Notes under the pieces: generated by a model
What the model was told of the DNA's origin: nothing
Database searches by the model: none
What the model saw: only the letters and a program-made list of their open reading frames with translations
Program-made: the position numbers and the translations under genes
NCBI GenBank assembly: GCA_014058105.1
Contig: JACGCM010002840.1
Coordinates: forward strand, 248,001 to 312,000
Length of the DNA stretch: 64,000 nucleotides
Direction: 5' to 3'
From: Kingdonia uniflora
Lineage: Eukaryota > Streptophyta > Magnoliopsida > Ranunculales > Circaeasteraceae
In this document: piece by piece, positions 56,686 through 64,000 of the stretch
How the letters are laid out: each line of letters starts with the position of its first letter
Numbering within the stretch: position 1 is the stretch's first letter

Positions 56686-59600
56686 TATAATGGCCTAATT
56701 CTGTTGCTCAAAATAGCTCAAAATTAGTTCTTACGTCAAATGTACGTGTGACAAGAATTAGTGTAATACTGTCATGCTCAAAAGTCCAGTAATCGGTAGT
56801 TAGACCAATTATAGAGATTCGAGGATGTACAGGTCGGGGAATCCAAAGATTCGCCCCACAAACAACAGAGCCGTAGAAAATTTTTGGCTCAGTCATTTAC
56901 AATTGTATCACAACAGAGTAATAAGGAAAGACAGAAATAACGGAGGACTAAGATAACAATATCTAAACGTAAGATTCTACCAACCTCTAGGCAGCAAGCC
57001 CGACAGTAATAACTGGAGAATGAACCTCCAGCTCAGCTCCCCAAAGATCACCACAGCAGTAACTAAAACCTGAAACAACTTTCTACTGAAAGGGGGATGC
57101 GAGAGTGAGCAAACAACGAGCTGACTAACTCCAAAGAATAGCTAAACAATTATACTAACCAATGAGATGGATATAATAATGATAATAGGATATAATAATA
57201 TTTAACGATAAACAATATATATATCTAAATATATACAGGATGCCAAAAAGGTATCTAATAGGTACATAGCTAGTCTAATGATCAAATGTAATTATACTAT
57301 AATTGTACATACACATCTCGAGCAAATGAGTGCTAAGACTATAACTACACTCCAGTCCCAAGGACTACTAACTACACTCTAATCACTACTGTGGCCCTCA
57401 GCGCCACAAACGACTAACTTACCTCAGAAATACAATCACACACAAGGTTAAACACCCTCGGCTCACAATAATCCAACAGGGTTACCCAAACCCCAGCCAG
57501 GTACAACCCCGAAGCTATCACAAACTGAGCGAGATCGCCCATAACCAAATACCGGCCTAAAGTTCCCTGCAACCAACCAAACTAATTAACCTAAAAAGTT
57601 AACCAGATACGAAAGAGGGAGGAATAGATGCAGAGAGGAGGGAGTATGCAAAAGGAAGATAAATCTAATTACACCGCAAATTAATTAGGAGAAGAGAAAT
57701 TTAAATAAGAGGAGAAGAATATGATGAACTAGGATAATCCCATAATTATCCTAATGCAATGATATGTTATGATGATGATATGATGGAATGAGATAATCTT
57801 ATGATTATCCCAAGTGCAGAAGATTCTATATTAAACATAATGCAGAAATGGTTAAGGATTTCTATCAGAAGAACCTACGAATTGGAAGTATGCAGAGATG
57901 TAATAATATGCTTGATGATGATGGTGATGATGCGTTATGATGCCAAATGATTTAGCGATGTCAACCCAAAGGGCTAGCCCTCATGACTAAAGTGGGCGGA
58001 CAACTGCTAAAGAAGGATTACCTTAAAGGACCATATTGGATACAGGTACGATTTTGCTTAGCTGACCAGGCTGGGGAAACTACACTGGGAGTCACGAGCA
58101 CCCCAAGGAATTACATCCTCAATCACACACAAGGAACCACAGTCCTTACCACACACATGCCACATATAATACGGGTTAGGGGATATATTCGGTCACAATA
58201 AGATAAGAGAATATATTATCAATGGATGTGAGTAAAAATCCTCAAAACTGAAATACAACTGCTGCCAACAAAGCCAGCACACAACAAGATAACCACCTGC
58301 CGGAGAGCGTGGTAACCAAAACTAACACTGATGCCCACCTGTGACTCAGTTGTACCATCTGAACCTAGATGAAATAGCAAATTAACCGTCACGACATCAA
58401 AACAATATCAGTCTCTAAGATTCCTCAAAGAAACATGATTGCCATCAAGTGCTATAGTACTATAGTTGTCAACACAGACAAGTAGTCAACAATCCCCAAA
58501 AACCAAACCGCATCACAATCCCCTGATCATGTACATAAGTCACCAGCACGGATGTATAGGAACCCACCCGGTCTGTCTACACCCAAGGTGTCAGTTTTGC
58601 TATACTGATGTGACAGTCCACCCCGACAGATTCCAACATCATGGGTGGCGTACAACTTCATAAACCACCTGGCTCAGCCGCGTACATCACTGAGCAATGC
58701 TGTCTCGCTGCCACCTAGATGACGAAAGGGAACACAACCCTAACAGCCTCATCCCGGGGAAGGAAGGCTTACGAGTAAGCTCTGTTAGCTCTAAGAATCT
58801 TGAGGATAATAAGTGTCACAACACGATAATCAAACAATCTTAAGGAAAACTATCGGAAGTTTAACATCCACGACCAACCACAACGGACAAGTCATCTGCT
58901 CACCACCAGCAGGTACTAACAGTCCAGGAGATTCTAGACTCCCACAGGGAATCTAACATACCAGCCAACCACCAATCACAACGACAGTGCTCAAGGACCA
59001 GGACTCGAGAATACAGAGTAAACCTAGACTAGTCCTAAGACTAATCAAAATAATACCTGGCGAGAAGACGTGCTCCGAATCGAAGACCATGTCTTATTAA
59101 AGCTATGTCGCCACAAGACTACCCTGGAACCAACTCTAGCAACCTAAACTAACCAAGGTACTATACTATAAGGTGAGAACTATAGTCTATGAACTACACT
59201 ATCTCAGAGAAATGGAGGCTAGACCACATGCCGTCCATATATCTTCACTAATCATCAAACCAAGTTACCAGTACCCTGAAACAAGTTGGGCACCCTAATA
59301 ACTAACCAACAATTCCACACTCATTATATTATATATATATATATATATATAACGACGCTGAGGCGTCGCAACACGCTGAGAAATGCCTTTGTTCTCATTC
59401 TTAACGAAAAAAAGATCCGTGATAACCACCCTTAATGAAATCGGTCTAAGAGGAATCTCTAGAGTCACCGTCACATCGACGGCAATAGTGAATAACCCTC
59501 TATGGTTAATCATAACCTACGGATTTTATCTAGTAACTAAACTCACATTATTGCGGGTTTTACTAACTTATCAAACTCTTAAATACTCTCGTCTAAGGTA

Positions 59601-61783
59601 ATGCTAAACGGATAACCAGTAAAGTGTCCGAAGCAATTAACCCACATATTAACCCAGTCACAGATATAATGTACTAAACAATGCAATTCTATAACTCACG
59701 AATCAGCATAATAATCTAGTTATTCAAGAAAATAAAACTCGCCTGACAAAACCACGCTCGGAACGACAATCTCGGCGAAACTATCCAAACACCACCCCAA
59801 CGGAAATGTGCTCTGGGAATCGACTTTTGGAACTTCGATTGAGCTACAAAATGAACACAAACACCACTACATTAGCTACTATCAAGAACCTGATCCTAAT
59901 CAAAAACCCAGAAATGATTTCTTACCCAAAATTCAATATCAAGTTAGCCCTACACCTTAATTTCAGCAACTAAAACTACATCAAAACCCAACCAACAATC
60001 TAACCCAAGCAATCACCGCCACCGGCCAACATTCGATCACGCATCACCGTCCAACACCGGCGATAAACCCATTCAAACACCACCACCACCGAAATCCAAT
60101 CTTCCAAAAATCAATCACAACAACAAACCTACACCTACAATAAATCACACATTTCTCTAAACTCCTATACACCATAATCAAACCCAATCCACCAACATTC
60201 ATAAACCCTAAAATCAGCCCAGCAAGGGCTTCACCAAAACTGAAATCCAACAATAGGGGATTCACTTATCGGAAGGAGGACGGCTGAGCTCGGCAAGGAA
60301 TGACGACCAAGAACAGCGACGGACGAGGGGAACGCATCCCTCTCTTCATGCTCGAAATTAACAGCACTAACCACCACACCGTGAATAACAAACGAGGATC
60401 GACCAAACCCAAATTGGAGCCGAGATGAGCAAGGGAGGAGGAGAGGGAGAGGAGAGGATTTGTTTTGGGGAGGGAGAGAAGTTGATTTGGAGAGAGAGAA
60501 AGAGTCTGTAAACGACCAAAACCAGTTTGAGGTTTTAAAAGGAAAAGCTTAGTTTTCGCCAAAAATATTCGAGTAATCCCATAAATATTCGAATAAATTT
60601 TCCCGGCCTAAAACATAGAAAAACCAAGTTCAGACGCAGCAGAAAAATATTCGAGTAAACCCAAAAATATTTGAATATTTTTCCCCTGCCAAGAAATATT
60701 CGAGTAAACACAAAAGATATTCGAACAGAGGGAATCTTTTATGACAGTAAATTGAAACTGCAAAGAGGAAAACCCTGAAAACCCAACGGCTAAACTCGGA
60801 CACCCCGGAATCATGCCAAACCACTAGCACCACAACACAAATACTACCACAAACACAATAAAGGTTTCCCAAGGTATAACCACCACCTCCACCGCCTCGC
60901 GGCCACCAAAACGCCTAAACCCCCGAAAAGGAATCTTTGCTCGGAAAACTCCGAAAATCTATCGGCCAATCCAACGGCACACCGGAACCACGCCAAACCA
61001 CACCCACATCAAACAAACATCACCACCAACCCATATAGGGGTTCCCAAGGCCACAGCACCACCTCCTCTTCCGAATAACTACTGAACCACCGAAACTGTA
61101 TAAAAAGAATCTAATGGACAAAACCTGCCAAAAGGAATTATTGGATGCACAATAGATGAAAAGTACATGCGGAATATATACGAAATATATGTGCGGAACT
61201 TAACGTGGAGGAATAATAATAATAATACTTAATAATAAATAAATAAAATAACCCAAAAATTCGGGACATTACAAATACAAAAAATGGCATAGGTGATTTA
61301 GCATAAAAATCTTTTGAATAGGTAAAAAACCATAACCTCGAGTTAAGGGCTTAATAACTGTAACTTTTTTTGCTTGGGGCTGATATCAAATTACAAGTGA
61401 TCTCTTAAGCTAGAAATGCTTGATCTTGAAATAGGAATTTTTGTGGTGTTTAGAATCTAGAAATTCCTGTGTTAGAATCTTAGAAATTTTGGTCCTTATC
61501 TCCTTTTGAACTTTTTATTTATATAGGCCTTACCTACAACTTATTATCGTGCAGAAGCACGTTTTTCTAATAATAAGGTAAGTGGTAGTTGAATGTGTAA
61601 CTGTTATTTCGTGGGAGACAGGTGTCTTTGTCTTGCTCATAATTTGTTGTAGTGCTCGATCCACGTTCCTTATCAGTTCATGGTCTAGGTGTCAATGCTG
61701 ACTGTACATGTTATGTGTATAATACGTGAGTCTAGTATTGAGGTAGTTCGAATTTGGACTAGGTCGAGGGATAGGTCCTTACA
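56686..61783 (-). repeat. Gypsy-2 5' LTR, split by a 4.5-kb solo LTR
   Basis: The two parts, 56686-56769 and 61274-61783, together match the 583-bp 3' LTR at 27653. The right part keeps a TATA box (CTATATAAATA on the minus strand, about 61515-61526). The last base (61783) abuts the perfect GTTAT target copy. Confidence 0.9.
56770..61273 (-). mobile_element. Solo LTR of a large Gypsy element, about 4.5 kb
   Basis: Bounded by a perfect AATAC duplication (56765-56769 and 61274-61278) and by TGTCATGCTC...GGGACATTACA. On the minus strand it begins TGTAATGTCCCGAATTTTTG, a start seen in long-LTR chromovirus (Tekay/Del-like) elements. No gag-pol homology and no internal duplication were seen over its length, so recombination between two LTRs probably removed the rest. 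It holds an (AT)n run at 59327-59350 and TATTCGAGTAA/TATTCGAATA words at 60560-60725. Confidence 0.8.
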
Positions 61784-61788
61784 GTTAT

Positions 61789-62561
61789 CCTTCTTTAATT
61801 AAATTTTGAGTAAATTAGACTTTGGACCCCATATAAGTGAACAGCTTTGGGCTTGCCCCCCACATTTGCCAAAAGTTTGACTTTGGAGCCTAAATCTAAA
61901 TTCTGGCCAAAGTCATACCAGAGTCAACTCATTGACTCTGGAAGACCAAGTCATATTTTTTAAATGCCAGAAACTCCCCTCACGTGCATTGCACACTCCT
62001 CTTTAAGTAAATCTAATCTTATCAAAAATTCAAATCTCGAGGAATAACCCTATTTAATTTCATTATAATAATTTTGTTATATACGATTTCCCACGTATTT
62101 AGTTGTGAATGTGTCATGTGGTAGTAGTTTAGATTATTTTTTCCTGCCCTACCTAGCCTATTTGGGGAGGAAAAATTGGTGAGACTCTAGACATACTTCT
62201 AATAAATTCTAGATATGTTCTTAAAAAATTGAAGGAAGTGTTTTCTGTAAATTGCTACAACTTATGGAACCAAGGTAAAAACATATTTAATTTTTGTTCT
62301 TTTAATCTAATAAGGGGTTTATACTTTATAGTTTGAAGCTTAGGTGGTTGGGAGTTGGCATTAGTGTTTAAACTCAATTAGGGAATTGGGAGTTATGGAA
62401 CATTGGGTTGGGTTATGCCTTGGGTTGTGTCGTTTAAGTCATTTTAGCTATTTCAAATAATAATTATGCCTTGGGTTATGCCTATTTTTGTATTTATTCC
62501 AAACATAAATCCTTTTTCTTTCTCTCCATCTTTTTCTCTAGAATTCTTGTTTTTTACAACA
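61789..62561. other. Right flank of Gypsy-2, no gene
   Basis: AT-rich. It is the original DNA into which Gypsy-2 inserted, continuing the sequence left of 27652. No terminal inverted repeat could be assigned. Confidence 0.45.
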
Positions 62562-62762
62562 ATGGTGTCTCCCAAACCTCATCAACCTCAGTATTTCTCT
62601 GATAAAGAGCATAATTGTGATGATCCTGAGGCAATATGTGGCATACATTGCCCATCATACCAACCCCATCCTTCAAACAACTCTAACTCCTCTGATTCTG
62701 AAATAAACTTATCAGAGAAAGAAGAAAGAAGGCTTGAAGAAGAGGATACTCCGTATGATTAA
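62562..62762 (+). CDS. Ser/Glu-rich short ORF, possible first part of a Mutator-like gene
   Basis: From the ATG at 62562: MVSPKPHQPQYFSDKEHN, CGIHCPSYQPHPSNNSN, then SEINLSEKEERRLEEEDT and a stop. The longer frame from 62466 is less likely (hydrophobic, no support). After the stop the DNA stays purine-rich and acidic in reading (GAAGAGGAAGAG) to about 62840. No family is recognised with confidence. Confidence 0.35.
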   Translation: MVSPKPHQPQYFSDKEHNCDDPEAICGIHCPSYQPHPSNNSNSSDSEINLSEKEERRLEEEDTPYD

Positions 62763-63276
62763 GAAGAACTCTGAGGGGGAAGAGGAAGAGAACTCTGAGA
62801 AGGAAGTGGAAGAAGAAGAATAAGAGACATCAGTGAAGGATGGTAAGGATTGGGATGGTGATAGTGGGTAATGGTGGGGCTGGTGAGCCTGTACCCAAGA
62901 GGCTAAGGTTGGATGGTGGTAATGGTGGTGATGGTGGTGATGGTGTGATGTGATGTGATGTGATGTGATGTGGTAGTGATGGTGGTGTGGTGGGATGTGA
63001 TGAGGTGGTTGAAGATGCAGGGTTTTTTTTTGGGTTTATATCATTTTTTGTTAGTTGTTTATGATGGTGCCCTAGGGGCTTAGATTATGAACTTTTTGGG
63101 AAGTTTTTTGTTGATGGCAATTATACTTTTGGGAACTAAACTTTTGTTTATGATGTGTGAATGAAATTGTCTTTTGTTTCTTCAAATTGTTCCTTATGAA
63201 TTATGTATTTCATATTATAGTTGTATAAAGTGTAGATTATGACAAATATTTTTTATGTAGAAATTATAGTAATCCC
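62763..63276. repeat. GGTGAT/TGATG low-complexity tract and spacer
   Basis: 62900-63015 is made of GGTGATGGT and TGATG repeats, including five TGATG in a row near 62945-62970. The rest, to 63276, is AT-rich and non-coding. Confidence 0.75.
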
Positions 63277-64000
63277 ATGATCCTTAATATTTGGGGGACT
63301 TGGGTGAAAGTAGGGAACTATGGATATAGCCATGATAACTATGTTGGTGGGAAAGAGTTCATCATATCTGGAAGTTCAAATGGATCCCTAAGTCGGCCAA
63401 AAATTTTAAATTTCACAGAGCATACCATAGGAACAATTCCTAAAGGATTCATGATCCATGTATGTTGCATATTTCTTGGAGAGAAGATTGTAGTAGATAA
63501 GACAAATGTTTTTAAGGATATGTGTTGTAATAGTAACAGTGTTTCCCAGGGAAAGGTCAATTTTTATGTATCATTTGTAATGAAACCTAAAGATGTCCAA
63601 GTGCTGAAAAGGAAGAGACCAAGAGACTTATCTGAAGAGGAATTAAATGTGATCCCAGAATCTAGTGATAGTGATTGTGATGATGAGGGAAACAAATTTA
63701 AAAATCTTCCTGATTTTCCTAAATATAGGGATGAGTATGTTGCTGAATCTGGTGGTGAAGAACCTGAAGAACCTGTTATACAAGTAATTAATGTTGTTGA
63801 AGAACATCATTTTGAAGAATAACATTTTGAAGAAAATCAGTTTGAACAAAATCATATGGAGGAGGAAAGAATGCTATTAACAATTTGGAGCCTGAAGATG
63901 GTTACTATAGTACTCACTCATCACAAGATAAAGATGGTATACCTACAATTATAGATTTAACAAAGCATGAAGAATTTAAACAATATGTGATGGAGACTAC
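63277..64000 (+). pseudogene. N-terminal part of a probable Mutator-like transposase, runs off the window
   Basis: Open from 63277 to 63819: MILNIWGTWVKVGNYGYSHD, YVGGKEFIISGSSNGSL, then HTIGTIPKGFMIHVCCIF and VNFYVSFVMKPKDVQVLKRK, followed by an acidic linker (PESSDSDCDDEG, GGEEPEEP). The opening (G-x-W-V ... YVGG) and the acidic linker fit the PB1-like N-terminal region of plant Mutator-like proteins. After the stop at 63820 a related frame continues (HFEENQFEQNHMEEER), so one mutation interrupts it. The catalytic part would lie beyond 64000. Confidence 0.5.

Larger units (their letters stand above)
27653..61783 (-). mobile_element. Giant Ty3/Gypsy retrotransposon (Tat-like), minus strand, host of nested insertions (Gypsy-2)
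   Basis: The 3' LTR 27653-28235 and the 5' LTR 56686-61783 (interrupted) are flanked by a perfect 5-bp duplication GTTAT (27648-27652 and 61784-61788). Gag, protease, RT, RNase H and integrase lie in Gypsy order on the minus strand from 56240 to about 51150. A second RNase H-like segment between RT and integrase, and antisense ORFs after integrase, are Tat/Ogre-like traits. After subtracting the nested Gypsy-1 and the solo LTR about 16.8 kb remain, large even for the group. RT catalytic residues are lost (YINNL). Confidence 0.92.

Noticed and set aside
60044..60872. Several minus-strand ORFs near the right end of the solo LTR
   Set aside because: Short, overlapping frames without domains; the region is LTR sequence.

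Overview
The window is low-GC plant nuclear DNA, most likely from a flowering plant and probably a eudicot. It is almost wholly built of old, nested transposable elements. The case rests on plant-type element lineages (a Helitron, a Mutator-like element with a Ulp1 protease gene, a Copia element, two Tat-like Ty3/Gypsy elements, a plant mobile domain gene), plant-type introns, TATA-driven LTRs, a tRNA-derived SINE, and no bacterial operon structure. No intact housekeeping gene was found. Almost every coding region carries stops, frameshifts or lost catalytic residues.

Layout. 1-4920: decayed Helitron, plus strand, with Rep (HUH/Y2) and PIF1-like helicase. About 5560-17900: a Mutator-like (Kaonashi-type) element. 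It has a Ulp1-like cysteine protease gene on the plus strand (5598-10340) and a MuDR-type transposase gene on the minus strand (17080-13930), facing each other. Between them lie a 148-bp tandem array that ends in a flipped copy, 18-bp repeat blocks, and a small acidic ORF. 18611-23851: full-length Copia element on the minus strand, LTRs 589 and 626 bp, target site AATAT/AATAC. 24590-26780: a plant mobile domain gene split by a 1.7-kb non-autonomous LTR element (24833-26547). Removing the element and one target copy rejoins the reading frame exactly.

27653-61783: a giant Tat-like Gypsy element on the minus strand (Gypsy-2) with a perfect GTTAT target duplication. Nested in it are a second Tat-like Gypsy on the plus strand (Gypsy-1, 29433-42253, 535-bp LTRs) and, inside Gypsy-2's 5' LTR, a 4.5-kb solo LTR (56770-61273, target AATAC). 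Gypsy-2 also contains a gene-like segment, a SINE and a CACTA-type end. Both Gypsy elements carry, antisense to gag-pol, the same two-part gene module: a small MVxTxxQ ORF, then a spliced ORF with a globular N-terminal region and a coiled-coil C-terminal region. 61784-64000: flanking DNA with the 5' part of another probable Mutator-like gene, running off the window.

The most unusual signal is a short motif, TTTGTCATTTGT and close variants. It saturates the introns and spacers of the Ulp1/transposase element, mostly lies in the sense direction of whichever gene surrounds it, and reverses where the tandem array flips. The second is the antisense gene module shared by two different Gypsy elements of opposite orientation.
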